IMG/VR virus record: IMGVR_UViG_3300033049_000013
Span: 23,217-87,216 of that record
DNA: 64,000 bases
Strand: one strand, 5' to 3'
Source: a virus
In this document: positions 29,576 to 39,698 of the stretch, one piece after another
Layout of the letters: the number at the start of each line of letters is the position of its first letter
How positions within the stretch are numbered: the first letter of the stretch is position 1
Notes under the pieces: model-generated
Told to the model about the DNA's origin: nothing
Database searches by the model: none
What the model saw: the letters and a program-made list of their open reading frames with translations, nothing else
Position numbers and translations under genes: made by a program

Positions 29576-29582
29576 ATTTTAA

Positions 29583-30107
29583 TTATCTTTTAATTACTTG
29601 AACTACACTTCCAAAATTAGTAACAGTACCATTAGTGGATAATCTTAACTGTAGTATTCCTGAATTAGCTTGAGTATTAACATCTCCTAAGTATATATAA
29701 TCTACACCTAATGTAAATCTATATGCTATACCACTTCCTGAATCTAATCTATCTACTCTTTTCATTAATTCATATGACCCTATACCTGTACCTAACGAGT
29801 ATCTTAATTCAAGTAATGCATTGTTTGTATTTGGAGTTACTTCGTAATCATTTCGTATTACTACTGCATCACCTACCTTTAATTCTGTAAAATCAAAATA
29901 GCCTGTAGATACATCTATCAACTCAGTTACTCCATCTGGAGGAAACAATTTATTAGTCTCTGTTCCAAGTCCATTATTAGTAAGTTCTGTCCATACATCA
30001 GTAGTTAAGCTAATAGCTGCCAATGTATTATGGTAATTAATAAATCCTGACTTATCTTTTTGCCTGTCTAACCCCATTTTTATTAGGGGATTATATTTTA
30101 AGCTCAT
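29583..30107 (-). CDS. Beta-rich appendage/fibre protein (174 aa)
   Basis: It starts MSLKYNPLIKMGLDRQKDKSG and continues as alternating beta-like segments. No family is recognised. It lies 8 bp upstream of the LamG-type gene and downstream of another fibre gene, with an A/T-rich leader before its ATG. A structural role on the virion surface is inferred from context. Confidence 0.5.
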   Translation of the reverse strand: MSLKYNPLIKMGLDRQKDKSGFINYHNTLAAISLTTDVWTELTNNGLGTETNKLFPPDGVTELIDVSTGYFDFTELKVGDAVVIRNDYEVTPNTNNALLELRYSLGTGIGSYELMKRVDRLDSGSGIAYRFTLGVDYIYLGDVNTQANSGILQLRLSTNGTVTNFGSVVQVIKR

Positions 30108-30125
30108 TATTTTATTTTTTTGTTG

Positions 30126-30875
30126 TTATGAAATTATAATTAGCCCATCAAATTCCGTACCTATTGAACTAGTTAGAGTGATGTCACCATTTGTAGCTAC
30201 AACAATAGATTCTAATGTCTGAAATACGCCAGGAGTTAATGCTGTTTTAGGAGATCCAACTGCTCCTGAATATACAGAAATTTGCAAGTTGCTACCCATA
30301 CCATGGGTTGATGCAAGTATAGTAATTTCTTCTGAGACAAAATCAGTACTTAAAAATGTTTCTGAATATTTCTTATTTACATATTCAACTTCTCCTGTTG
30401 AAGAACGTACCAATGAAAGTAATTGACCATTAATAGCAGTAGTAGCTGTTACATTAGCTGTTACGATTTCAACACCACTTGGTGATGTTAGTGTAGGTAC
30501 TATATTAATTGAGCTGTTACTACTTGAATTACCTAACACAATAGCACCTGATCCAGTTACACTGAAATTAGTACACTCAAAATCTATATCATTAGTTACT
30601 CCAATACCAAATCCGCTGATTGCTTCTATCACTCCTATATACAGGTTTCTAGTCTGTCCAGCTACACCATCTATGGTAGTATTTTCTTGAGTTAATATTC
30701 CACCTAGTGTTACTGCATTTGCAGCTTCAGTTAATCCATTGGAAAATGTATATGTAGTACCAGTAGTAAGTATTCTTGAATCTATATACTTTCTCAAGTT
30801 AAAGCTATTGTCAAATTTAATTACACTTTTACCTCCAGACACACGTGTTTTATTATCAAAAAATATATTTGTCAT
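30126..30875 (-). CDS. Fibre-like protein (249 aa)
   Basis: The N-terminus (RVSGGKSVIKFDNSFNLRKYID) loosely resembles the start of the small appendage proteins nearby. The rest is Thr/Ser/Gly/Val-rich and repetitive in the manner of beta-helical fibres. No catalytic motif. Short gaps to both neighbours indicate one transcript. Confidence 0.5.
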   Translation of the reverse strand: MTNIFFDNKTRVSGGKSVIKFDNSFNLRKYIDSRILTTGTTYTFSNGLTEAANAVTLGGILTQENTTIDGVAGQTRNLYIGVIEAISGFGIGVTNDIDFECTNFSVTGSGAIVLGNSSSNSSINIVPTLTSPSGVEIVTANVTATTAINGQLLSLVRSSTGEVEYVNKKYSETFLSTDFVSEEITILASTHGMGSNLQISVYSGAVGSPKTALTPGVFQTLESIVVATNGDITLTSSIGTEFDGLIIIS

Positions 30876-30888
30876 TATTATTATTTTA

Positions 30889-32406
30889 TTATGTTGTTAT
30901 TATATTTAATATATTATCGTTAATATCGTAAGTTAAAGTTTGTGTAATATATGTTAACGTAGCATTTCTAAATCTTATAGTTTCTATATTACTAGTATTA
31001 CCACTTGGATTACCTGCTACAATACCTGTGTAATAAGTAAATAACTTTTCATTTCCTTTAAGAAATTCCCAATTAGCATACTGTTCAAGTAGAAAAGATC
31101 TTCTTAATTGTTCTACAGTTTTATCTGTACTAGAAGCAACAGACTCGTCAACTACAGTAGGAATAAATACAGCAGCTTTCCATGTTCTAAGAGTAATAAC
31201 ACCATCATGTATAATTATACTGTCTACAATTTCAGTAGGTAAAGTATGAGTTCCAGGAATTAATTTAAAATTATTTGCACTTAATACCATCATTTTTAAA
31301 GCAGATATATGGTTATTCCATAAAGTTGCTAATTCAGTCATATTATTTACAATAATAGGAATTATAGATTGAGTATCTATTACAGTAAGCGCCATAACTC
31401 CTAACTGTGTTACATTAAAAGGAAAAATAGGTGTAATACCTGATTCTATATCTGCAAATTTAACTACAGCAGCTTCTTGATTACTAAGGAAGTTAGTTGT
31501 AGCACGAGCCTCATCAATTTGAGTTAACTGATTAGTTTTAGTACTTACTTTATTATCAATATCAGTTAATATGGTGCTTAATTTCTGTTCAGTAGCTTTA
31601 TTTGAATCTCTTATAAATAGACCAATTAAAGTATATGGCAAGTCTAACACATCTAAGTATGTAGTAGAGGTAAGTAAGTTATTCTCATACCTATCAACTC
31701 TAGTAATTAAATCTGTCAATGCGTAATTTAAAGGTGTAGTACCAAGAGTAGTTACTCTATAATTTGCAGGAAACCCACTAATAATGTTATTAAATTGTAT
31801 ATGTATACGTAAAGAATCATAAGTTAATCCTGTAGTATCAAAACTTAATTGTATAATTTGAGTATTAACACCTCCACCAAAGGGAGTACTTATAACCGAA
31901 GTTAAAAAAGAAGGCACACCTGCTGTTACACTGCTTAATGTAAATACACTTCCATTAGTTCCAGGAGTAGGCGCTATACTTTCATATACTAAAAATATAT
32001 TAACAATTCCTGTTGTAGGATACCCAGACACTATAGGAATTAATATAGCATAGTTTTGGTTACTTTCTAAGTAACTAAAACTACTACTAGTTATAGTAGT
32101 TATAACTGGAGCTGTTCCTCCACCAATTCCTAATGAATCTGAAGTAATAGTACCAAGTATTAATGTTGTTAGTATATCAGTATCAATACCTAGTGATTCT
32201 ATTAATTCAAAATCAACTTTATCAATTATCTCCTGTAATTTTATAATACTTACATCTTGTTTAGCTTCTGTTGAGAAGCCAACTATAGCACTTCCGCCAG
32301 TAGTTATTAAAGTAGTTCTAATTCTCCTTAATTCATGTACTACTGTCTTAAAGTTTACTGAATTAGGATAAGTAGCAGCTCCAGGATTTGTTGTTCTTAT
32401 AGCCAT
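30889..32406 (-). CDS. Tail or head fibre protein (505 aa)
   Basis: Thr/Ile/Val-rich, beta-type sequence, with a helical stretch in the middle (TEQKLSTILTDIDNKVSTKTNQLTQ is the region around residue 275-300). The N-terminus (AIRTTNPGAATYPNSVNFKT) could be the virion-attachment end. No enzymatic motif. It lies in the appendage cluster. Confidence 0.5.
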   Translation of the reverse strand: MAIRTTNPGAATYPNSVNFKTVVHELRRIRTTLITTGGSAIVGFSTEAKQDVSIIKLQEIIDKVDFELIESLGIDTDILTTLILGTITSDSLGIGGGTAPVITTITSSSFSYLESNQNYAILIPIVSGYPTTGIVNIFLVYESIAPTPGTNGSVFTLSSVTAGVPSFLTSVISTPFGGGVNTQIIQLSFDTTGLTYDSLRIHIQFNNIISGFPANYRVTTLGTTPLNYALTDLITRVDRYENNLLTSTTYLDVLDLPYTLIGLFIRDSNKATEQKLSTILTDIDNKVSTKTNQLTQIDEARATTNFLSNQEAAVVKFADIESGITPIFPFNVTQLGVMALTVIDTQSIIPIIVNNMTELATLWNNHISALKMMVLSANNFKLIPGTHTLPTEIVDSIIIHDGVITLRTWKAAVFIPTVVDESVASSTDKTVEQLRRSFLLEQYANWEFLKGNEKLFTYYTGIVAGNPSGNTSNIETIRFRNATLTYITQTLTYDINDNILNIITT

Positions 32407-32423
32407 TATTTATTATTTATTTT

Positions 32424-32690
32424 TTAGTTTTTAGTCATTAAAACTCCTGCTGCTGTTTTATATAATTGACCTGTAGTCAAGCCACCTACACCTGCTGCAG
32501 TATCATCTGCATACACTGGTAGAGCCGCTGCATATATTGGTAGATAAGCATCTGTACGTATTGGAAAGTCAATATCTAAATATCTCTTAACGAACGTATG
32601 AATTTCAATTCCATTATCTACTTGTCCAATAACAGGTTTTCCTTTTGTTACTGTTAATTTTCCGCTTAATGTTAATTTTGGTAAAGCCAT
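32424..32690 (-). CDS. Small appendage protein (88 aa), paralogue of the N-terminus of the 158-aa protein
   Basis: KLTLSGKLTVTKGKP and NGIEIHTFVKRYLDIDFP align by eye with the start of the protein at 27778-28254. The remainder is Ala/Thr-rich. It may be a repeated virion adaptor. It lies between a fibre gene and a small Cys-rich gene with 12-17 bp gaps. Confidence 0.5.
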   Translation of the reverse strand: MALPKLTLSGKLTVTKGKPVIGQVDNGIEIHTFVKRYLDIDFPIRTDAYLPIYAAALPVYADDTAAGVGGLTTGQLYKTAAGVLMTKN

Positions 32691-32702
32691 TATTTAATTT
32701 TT

Positions 32703-32966
32703 TTATTTACATGTAGCGCAATTTCTACAATTTCTGTTTTTACGTCTACTTAATGCCATTATATAAGCATCTATTTTTTGAATTAAATCGACTGGAATTA
32801 AATCATTACAGTCGTTTGTTGTTTCTAGTGATTCTTGTACTGCTATGTATTGTTGTAACTTTCTTATTTCTAATCGAAGTTCAGCAAGTTCACAATCTAA
32901 TCCCCACATTATTTTGGCGGAGAATAAAATGCTGTACTCTACTAGTTTACATTTTAGTTCTTCCAT
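32703..32966 (-). CDS. Small helical Cys-rich protein (87 aa)
   Basis: Helical, with an N-terminal region EELKCKLVEYSILFSAKIMWG and a C-terminal CRNCATCK tail that could bind a metal. It sits 3 bp from the next gene (531 aa), whose own C-terminus is also Cys-rich. No family is recognised. Confidence 0.5.
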   Translation of the reverse strand: MEELKCKLVEYSILFSAKIMWGLDCELAELRLEIRKLQQYIAVQESLETTNDCNDLIPVDLIQKIDAYIMALSRRKNRNCRNCATCK

Positions 32967-32969
32967 AAT

Positions 32970-34565
32970 TTAATATTTATTTTGACTAACACACCCACAT
33001 CTGTTTTCACCTGATATAACATTGTTTTGAAAAATAGCACAATCACATTCATCTAGTAAGGTCTCTAAGTAAGCATATAAGTCACATAGATTAGTACAGG
33101 GAATATTAAGACAACTATTAAATTGTATTAATGCATCGTATAATACTTGTACCATAGGGTCACAACCATGAGCTAATGCGCTGATTACTAAACAACGAGT
33201 CTCACAATCTACAAAAGTACAGCCAGTAATAAACGAATTACTAATGTCACTATTACTTAATGTAACTTGATAGACACCATCAAAGAATTTATCCGAACTA
33301 TAAATAGATGAACTAATGTTAATAACTGTATTATTGACATTTTCAACTACAGTAATTCCATCAGGAAAAGGAGGAAATCCTAAACTAGTAGTAACAACTA
33401 CTACATCTAATACATTACCTAGTCCTACATTAGGACTTATAGTATAATTAATAGTGTAAACATCACCGTTAATTGTAGTAATTAATATTGTTTTGTTCTC
33501 TACTATAACGGGGAAACCAGAACCTAAAGGATTCTCAATCAAAAACATCACATTTATAGTTAATGTATTTGGACTATTAGAAGTATATAATGTAGAACCA
33601 CTATTATAATCAGATGTATATTGAATACTCTGTACTAATGTGGCATCTATTCCTGTTATAAGAATATCTATAGTAGCAGTATTATAATTGTTACCGTTGA
33701 TATTAACTATCTCAGGTAAAGATTGTTCTGTACCATTAATACCATCCGCAACTAAATTATATCTAGGTGCTAATTCAAAGTTCATTGTATTATTACAACA
33801 ATTCTGTTCGATTTCTAAACCTATAAATTCAGTAGTTGGTTCAGGAGCTACTCTACCTGTTAATTGCTCTATGTAATCTTTAGATTCCGAGCTAACAGTT
33901 AGTACAGTACAATCACTATTAGTTGTTACAATAACATCCTTTGGATTTTCTATAACTGGAGTAAGTGTAACCTCAGTATAAAGCTCATCAATAGCAATAG
34001 AATTAACTGTATCAGTTATACTCAATCTAGAAGTAATTATATCAGTAGTAGCAAATTGATTCTCGAATATAGATAAATCTGTATTAGTATCATCATAAGA
34101 TGTATTATTTGTATAATCTATTTGGTATGTATTAAAGAATACTGTACCGCTATATAAGGCTGCTCCTACTATCGTAGTTTGATTATTATCAGGTAGATAA
34201 GTAACTAAGCCATTTGGTAATACATAAGCCGTTACACCTAAAAATATAACGTTGGTATTTACACCATCGTTTATTATTAGTATAGATGTTTTAGCTGTTC
34301 TATTTAATGAATCAGTTGTAGTTAACTCTACTCTAGCTCTATAAGTTGCTACAGTAGTAAATCCAATAGTAAACTCTTGTGTGTCAGAAGCTCCTCCTAT
34401 TACAGCTACACTAGAACCTGATAGTATAGTGTGAGTCCATGTCCAGCCAGTTACTGTAATTCCTTCTGATACGTCCGAAGACTCTATAAAAGAAAAGTTA
34501 GTAATAACAGGTACTATACCCGTAGAATCAGTACTACCAGTAAAAATAATTTTTGGTATAAGCAT
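32970..34565 (-). CDS. Beta-rich appendage protein with Ig/PKD-like start and Cys-rich end (531 aa)
   Basis: Residues about 15-105 read like a PKD/BACON-type Ig fold (VTGWTWTHTILSGS, then TYRARVELTTTDSLN). The middle is a run of beta-like segments. The last about 75 residues contain ten or more cysteines (CTFVDCETRC, CLNIPCTNLCDL, CDCAIF, CGC). It is the first gene after a strong terminator, so the appendage cluster probably starts a new transcript here. Ig-like domains on crAss-like heads and fibres are thought to bind mucus or glycans. Confidence 0.6.
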   Translation of the reverse strand: MLIPKIIFTGSTDSTGIVPVITNFSFIESSDVSEGITVTGWTWTHTILSGSSVAVIGGASDTQEFTIGFTTVATYRARVELTTTDSLNRTAKTSILIINDGVNTNVIFLGVTAYVLPNGLVTYLPDNNQTTIVGAALYSGTVFFNTYQIDYTNNTSYDDTNTDLSIFENQFATTDIITSRLSITDTVNSIAIDELYTEVTLTPVIENPKDVIVTTNSDCTVLTVSSESKDYIEQLTGRVAPEPTTEFIGLEIEQNCCNNTMNFELAPRYNLVADGINGTEQSLPEIVNINGNNYNTATIDILITGIDATLVQSIQYTSDYNSGSTLYTSNSPNTLTINVMFLIENPLGSGFPVIVENKTILITTINGDVYTINYTISPNVGLGNVLDVVVVTTSLGFPPFPDGITVVENVNNTVINISSSIYSSDKFFDGVYQVTLSNSDISNSFITGCTFVDCETRCLVISALAHGCDPMVQVLYDALIQFNSCLNIPCTNLCDLYAYLETLLDECDCAIFQNNVISGENRCGCVSQNKY

Positions 34566-34579
34566 ATTGATTTAATATT

Positions 34580-34617
34580 AAAAAGCGGTGATGATTTTAC
34601 ACCACCAACCGCTTTTT
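34580..34617 (-). terminator. Terminator between the 464-aa structural gene and the appendage cluster
   Basis: AAAAAGCGGT pairs perfectly with ACCGCTTTTT (10 bp) around an 18-base loop, and the minus-strand copy ends in a T-run. It works in both orientations by sequence. It follows the stop codon of the 464-aa gene. Confidence 0.8.
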
Positions 34618-34651
34618 ATTAATTTATATATTATTTTACTTTTAACTAATC

Positions 34652-36046
34652 TTACAGTGCAAGGTTAGTATGAGGATATGTAGTACTATTCATCCAGTTG
34701 TTAATAGTAGTTTGAGCATACGCTTTTTGAGCATTTGCTACACCAGTAAATAACGCAAAACCAGTTGTAGTAAAGTTAGCAATTGGAATTACTGTACGTT
34801 GTGGAGAAATAGAAGGTAATCCACTAGACGCTGTTCTTTGTTCGCATGAGTCAATGAAGTAAACATCATAGATTGCTCCAGGTGTTAATTCTGTACCATA
34901 CTCTACAAAGTATTGTTGCCATGGTTTATTACCGATATAAGCACGGTGTCCTGCAGTATCTCTGTAGTATTGTAGAATCTCATCGTAGTATCCTGAACCT
35001 TCGTTAGGAGTAACAATATGGTCTGTGAAAGTTGAAGAACTGAATCCAGCCTCTAAACCAACTTGTATACGACTTTTGTTTTGATAAGCTTCTTCATAAG
35101 TAGCTTCTGTCGGATCTAATGCTATAAATAGTAATCTATCTACAGTAGAAGTTGCCACACCTGCTACACGTCCACCCGCAATTAAACGAGTAGCTACTCC
35201 TGTATTAGCAGTTGTAGCTAATGCATAAGGTATGATTTGTGAAGTACTAGGAATGTTACCAAATGAAACATCTATAATCTTAGTGAATGTTTCTTTCAAG
35301 TCAGCATCAATTACAAGACGAATTGGTTGACCTACATCAGAAAAACCAATTATGATGCTATCTCCTGGATTTAAAGCAGCAGCAGTAGCCAAAGTAATTA
35401 CATTTGTATTTGTTAAACTAGCTGTTGCAGCAGAATCAATACAAATTACTACACTTTCCATTTGTCCTTGCTGGTTATAATCAGCAGCTAAGTTATGTAG
35501 TAAATGATCTCTTTGTTGTGCATCAATAGTATATTGTGTAGATAATGTATAATCAGGTGTTGTAAAACGTCCTTGTTTATAAGGAGTATTATTACCATTA
35601 TATAAATCTACTTTCCAACCACGAAGTCCTGAATTCATAATGTATTCAGTTTCATCGTTGATTGGTACAATCCCAGGACCTGAACCTTCACCAATCATCC
35701 ATGAACTATTACGTTTCACTTCAGCAGCTCTACCCGTAGATCTAAGGAAACAGTTTGCAAAAATATCAGGTGACTCTTCAAAAACTCTAGGAGTTAATGG
35801 AGTTCTGATATTTGAATCATCTCTACGTTGAATGAATTTAATGAAATCTTGTGTACTTGAAGATACAGCTGCAGGGTCAAGCGCTGTTGGGTTCCCTGAA
35901 TTTACTGTACCAGTATAAACTCCAAATCCACCAACAACTAAGTTGATTGCATCTGTAGTTAAGTCATACAGTCTATCTCCAGCTGTAGGTGTAGCTGTAT
36001 TAGGGCGAGGAATAATAAAATTCTCTACTCTTGTTTTTATAGCCAT
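34652..36046 (-). CDS. Conserved virion structural protein (464 aa)
   Basis: Mixed alpha/beta protein beginning MAIKTRVENFIIPRPNTAT, with STQDFIKFIQRRDDS near residue 65 and a hydrophilic C-terminus. Two genes separate it from the capsid gene, and it ends in a strong terminator, a layout common for abundant virion proteins. No enzymatic motif. It could be an auxiliary capsid or head-fibre protein. Confidence 0.55.
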   Translation of the reverse strand: MAIKTRVENFIIPRPNTATPTAGDRLYDLTTDAINLVVGGFGVYTGTVNSGNPTALDPAAVSSSTQDFIKFIQRRDDSNIRTPLTPRVFEESPDIFANCFLRSTGRAAEVKRNSSWMIGEGSGPGIVPINDETEYIMNSGLRGWKVDLYNGNNTPYKQGRFTTPDYTLSTQYTIDAQQRDHLLHNLAADYNQQGQMESVVICIDSAATASLTNTNVITLATAAALNPGDSIIIGFSDVGQPIRLVIDADLKETFTKIIDVSFGNIPSTSQIIPYALATTANTGVATRLIAGGRVAGVATSTVDRLLFIALDPTEATYEEAYQNKSRIQVGLEAGFSSSTFTDHIVTPNEGSGYYDEILQYYRDTAGHRAYIGNKPWQQYFVEYGTELTPGAIYDVYFIDSCEQRTASSGLPSISPQRTVIPIANFTTTGFALFTGVANAQKAYAQTTINNWMNSTTYPHTNLAL

Positions 36047-36088
36047 TTTTTTATTTTGTTAAATTTTTTCTAAAAAGTGTTGAAAAAA

Positions 36089-36856
36089 CTATTTGTCATT
36101 ATTGACTACGGCTTGAGATGATTGAAATCCGAATTGGTCTTGTATGTCTTTAGCAGCATACATGACAGCGTATTCTAAAATTTCATCATGGAAGTCGCTA
36201 TGAATGTCACAATGAACAATTGAAGAAAAAGAAGGTGCTTGGGTAATTTTATCATCTATGTGGATGTAAGTACCCAAGCACACTCTATCTGGTATCTTAA
36301 TGTAACTTAAGTGTACTGCAGTTACATTAAATTGTTGTTCTCCTTTAAAATTAGTTGTATCGAAATAGATACTAAATAAATCTTGATTTACGTTAGTAGT
36401 TAGTGTACTTTTTCCAAAAGTTGCATGAACTCTTCTCCATTCGAAGTTAGGTTCATTAAACGTATTTTTTCTATCGTCTACTTGCCAACTCTTATAATCT
36501 ATGGTTTCAATACATTCATCCTTTTTTATAGTAGTTCTAGCAGATGTAAGAAATAGATATGGAAATGCTAAGTCTTTTAATCTAACTTCATATATACCAT
36601 TACCTGAGTTCATAGGAACTAAAGCTGGTTGTACAGGATATTTTACATGTAAACTCATTAAATTACTGATTCTTTCCTGATTGGTCTCAAATCCTGTTTT
36701 CTTAGGATTATCTGTACCATAACGAGCTTTTACAAACTTCTTGATAGCCCTATTTATATAAGCATCTATCTCGTTGTCATAAAAATCAGGTCTATCTTGC
36801 GAAGCTACACGGTCAATTCTTAATTCAAATTCAAAGTGCATTTCATCTATCAGCAT
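36089..36856 (-). CDS. Head-tail connector/ring protein (255 aa)
   Basis: The N-terminus (FELRIDRVASQDRPDFYDNEIDAYINRAIKKFV; residues about 9-41) is helical, and the C-terminal helix HDEILEYAVMYAAKDIQDQFG is typical of the ring proteins that dock under the portal in podovirus-like tails. A beta domain lies between them. It is placed after the capsid-proximal gene, which suits a connector. Confidence 0.6.
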   Translation of the reverse strand: MLIDEMHFEFELRIDRVASQDRPDFYDNEIDAYINRAIKKFVKARYGTDNPKKTGFETNQERISNLMSLHVKYPVQPALVPMNSGNGIYEVRLKDLAFPYLFLTSARTTIKKDECIETIDYKSWQVDDRKNTFNEPNFEWRRVHATFGKSTLTTNVNQDLFSIYFDTTNFKGEQQFNVTAVHLSYIKIPDRVCLGTYIHIDDKITQAPSFSSIVHCDIHSDFHDEILEYAVMYAAKDIQDQFGFQSSQAVVNNDK

Positions 36857-36876
36857 AATAGTTTATTTTAGTTTAT

Positions 36877-37965
36877 CTAGAATCTAGTTTTTTCACGGTA
36901 TTGACCTCTTAGTTGTTCTACTTCCTCTTGGTATGCAGGTTCAACTAAAAATTGGCGAACAAATTGGTCTTTTGATTTCCATTCCCATGCTTCTTTCTTT
37001 CCACCATCGCCTGCTGGTTGTGACCAGTAAACTTTGTTATTACGTGAAGTTAAGATACCTGGGATAGATATTAAATCAAACAATTCAACATATCCTTCAA
37101 ATATTTCTCTTGAAACAGGATCTTTCCACAATTCATATACACTCATAAATTGCTCATAATTATCATCGCTAGCTTCTACATAGTTATTAATAGTAGCATA
37201 AGCATCTGATGGAGCAGCAGATAGTGCATGTAAGTCAATTGCTTTACAGAAGTCTATAATAGTTCTATCATTAAGAGACATAACCTCTTCAATTCTAGCA
37301 CCAAATTTATTCTTCTTACGGATGTCAGAAGCTTCTCTTGTTGAACGTTCTTGCTCATCTACAATGTAGTGAGTAGCATCAGGATTGTACGATAACTCAT
37401 CAAATGAATTAGCAACCATTTTATGTGACTTTAGCATGTAGTAGTTAGCTTCATGTATAGGATTATTTAAGTCAAAATAAGTAACCCCGTCATTTAATGA
37501 TACTCTTGATTCAGAACGTTGGTAGAAAGGAGCTTCACTAACTGCCTTAGAGGCAATAGTATCAGACACTTGTCCTGTATAGAAACCTCGTTCTTTACCG
37601 TGTTTATATTCTAGTAGTTCTTGTCTACGTATTTTTTTATTTTTAAGTACTGCTTCCCATCCTGATCTGTGGATTTCTAACTCTCTGTACGGATTGTCTA
37701 CAATTTCATCTAAACCTGTTACTAAACCATTACGTCCTAAAGGCGCACAATATTCAACTATTGTTCCTGGCAAACGTGATAAGTTTCTAGGTTCTTTCTG
37801 TTTTGTATGGTATTTCTTTTTACCATTAGACAAGGTACTGAATTTAGGTTTACCACCAGCTACGTTAAGTACTTCCATTCTTACTTTAACTGAGCATTTT
37901 TTATTTGGATTAGGTTCCACCTTAATTACATTAGGGCTTGTACTTGCATTAATTATCTTTGGCAT
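36877..37965 (-). CDS. Conserved protein following the capsid gene (362 aa)
   Basis: A Lys-rich N-terminus precedes a mainly helical body (IIDFCKAIDLHALSAAPSDAY and similar). I recognise no domain. A gene of this size after the major capsid gene recurs in crAss-like phages, so a role in the head or in packaging is likely, but this rests on position only. Confidence 0.55.
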   Translation of the reverse strand: MPKIINASTSPNVIKVEPNPNKKCSVKVRMEVLNVAGGKPKFSTLSNGKKKYHTKQKEPRNLSRLPGTIVEYCAPLGRNGLVTGLDEIVDNPYRELEIHRSGWEAVLKNKKIRRQELLEYKHGKERGFYTGQVSDTIASKAVSEAPFYQRSESRVSLNDGVTYFDLNNPIHEANYYMLKSHKMVANSFDELSYNPDATHYIVDEQERSTREASDIRKKNKFGARIEEVMSLNDRTIIDFCKAIDLHALSAAPSDAYATINNYVEASDDNYEQFMSVYELWKDPVSREIFEGYVELFDLISIPGILTSRNNKVYWSQPAGDGGKKEAWEWKSKDQFVRQFLVEPAYQEEVEQLRGQYREKTRF

Positions 37966-38006
37966 ATTTCTTATTATTTATATTTTCCGAGTTAATAATT
38001 TAAAAT

Positions 38007-38042
38007 GGTGGGATGATTACCTTTGGAGTATTTCATCCCACC
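38007..38042 (-). terminator. Strong hairpin directly after the major capsid gene
   Basis: GGTGGGATGA pairs perfectly with TCATCCCACC (10 bp, 16-base loop), and ATTTT follows on the minus strand. It lies in the 113-bp gap after the capsid stop codon. It probably stabilises the capsid mRNA 3' end and partly stops transcription. Confidence 0.7.
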
Positions 38043-38078
38043 TAATATTATTAGTACAACATCTTAATTAGTTAGTTA

Positions 38079-39656
38079 TTAGTCAATGTTCAAGAATATA
38101 GCACCACATCTAGAAACATCGGCGATCATAAGACCTGCAGATTTCTCTTTGATTAGTTTATATCCTGATATTCCCCCTGCAAGTCCGTATCCACCATCAG
38201 TAATAGGTAGTCCTGATTTAGGATCCCATTTACCTCTATGTGAAATTTCGTAATCACAGTATTGTTCTTTAACCATACAAATGTTAGGGTCACTCATTCC
38301 AGTAGCTTGTTGCTTAGTAGTTCCAAAATCTAGAATATCTGCTCTCCATGAATCAATCGTATAGTTAGTGAAAACTGGATGCATTTTAGGCTGGAAGAAA
38401 CGATTATCGTATGATGGGTTAATCATTACTGATACATCCACGATGAATCCTTTATAACTAGCGAAATATGCACCGTAATCCATATGATGATAGTCACTTC
38501 CTGAACGAATGAAATGTGTATCCAATGTTAAGAAAGTAGACGAATCCGCTTTTACCATTGCATCAAACATTTCTGCAAATTTGATACCACAAGATAATAC
38601 AATTTTTGCATCACCTCTATTTCTTTTATCTTTTAGAATAGCTGTAAACCAGTCATTCAATTGAGATAATGTCATGTTACCATTATGTTGTAGTACGTTA
38701 GCTGACTCTAATTGCTCACGTAATCCTGAACCAGTAGTAATAGTAAATCCTTCACGAGACTCAATATGAGAAGAACGACGACCTAATACTAAAGCATCTT
38801 CTACATCAGAATAAATTCTGTTATGCATTTCTGCCTCAGCCATAGACATAAAGTTAGTCCATCTTACAGGATTACCTTGCTCATCTTGACTCATAAATGG
38901 AATACGTAATTGATTAACGTATTGTCCTAAGTTTTCATCACCATATTTTCCTTCATCTGCAACATTCTTAGCTTTACGAGCAGCTCTATCAGACAATTCA
39001 AATTTAACAGCGAATTGACCTAATTGACCTTCTGACTCAAAGATAGTAGCAAATTGGAAACCACCGAAGTCTTGGTTAGACTCGTTTGCAACCATACTAG
39101 AAACTTTACAGAACTCCATGTTTTCGTCAAGTAATTCTGGTGGGAAGAATTCAGCAGGATTATCAGTTACCAATTTTACACGGTAACGGTATCCGTTTGC
39201 ACCTTCAATAGCAGGCTCTTCATCCATAACATATAGACGGTATCTGTTATCTTCTCCTTGAATAACATCAGGTAGTTGGAACCATGGTTTATCTACTACG
39301 ATTTCAAATGATTGTAAATTCAATCCTGGTCTAGGGTCGGTATTTACTTTCTTAACTACTCTTAATTTTTGGTACATATCACCTGATAATCTCCAACGGT
39401 AAATATGATTTGTTAGTAACTTCATGTTACCTTTAGCTTCAGTCATCCCTACAAGAGGTTTATCATGATAGATGTCTGTTGCCGAGAATATTCTCGCATA
39501 ACCCATATTGATATTATGGGGTTGGTCGATACCGAAAGCTGCATGCAAATGTTGAGATTGCACTTCACCATATACTCCTAATCCTTGAGTAATACGAGTT
39601 GGCTTACGTCCGAATGATACTTGAGAATTTTTAAAATTAGTACCTTGTCCGTTCAT
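38079..39656 (-). CDS. Major capsid protein, crAss-like
   Basis: 525 aa, close to the usual length for Crassvirales capsid proteins (about 490-510). N-terminal FGRKPTRITQGLGVYGEVQ and long mixed alpha/beta segments rich in Asp, Gly and aromatic residues fit an HK97-type shell protein. Codon choice differs from most genes here: Arg is often CGT rather than AGA, which suggests strong expression. It lies after a scaffold-like gene and before a strong hairpin, as expected of the most abundant virion protein. The fold was not computed. Confidence 0.75.
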   Translation of the reverse strand: MNGQGTNFKNSQVSFGRKPTRITQGLGVYGEVQSQHLHAAFGIDQPHNINMGYARIFSATDIYHDKPLVGMTEAKGNMKLLTNHIYRWRLSGDMYQKLRVVKKVNTDPRPGLNLQSFEIVVDKPWFQLPDVIQGEDNRYRLYVMDEEPAIEGANGYRYRVKLVTDNPAEFFPPELLDENMEFCKVSSMVANESNQDFGGFQFATIFESEGQLGQFAVKFELSDRAARKAKNVADEGKYGDENLGQYVNQLRIPFMSQDEQGNPVRWTNFMSMAEAEMHNRIYSDVEDALVLGRRSSHIESREGFTITTGSGLREQLESANVLQHNGNMTLSQLNDWFTAILKDKRNRGDAKIVLSCGIKFAEMFDAMVKADSSTFLTLDTHFIRSGSDYHHMDYGAYFASYKGFIVDVSVMINPSYDNRFFQPKMHPVFTNYTIDSWRADILDFGTTKQQATGMSDPNICMVKEQYCDYEISHRGKWDPKSGLPITDGGYGLAGGISGYKLIKEKSAGLMIADVSRCGAIFLNID

Positions 39657-39698
39657 TATTTAATTTGTTTGTATTTTTTTGTAATATTTTTGGTTGTA

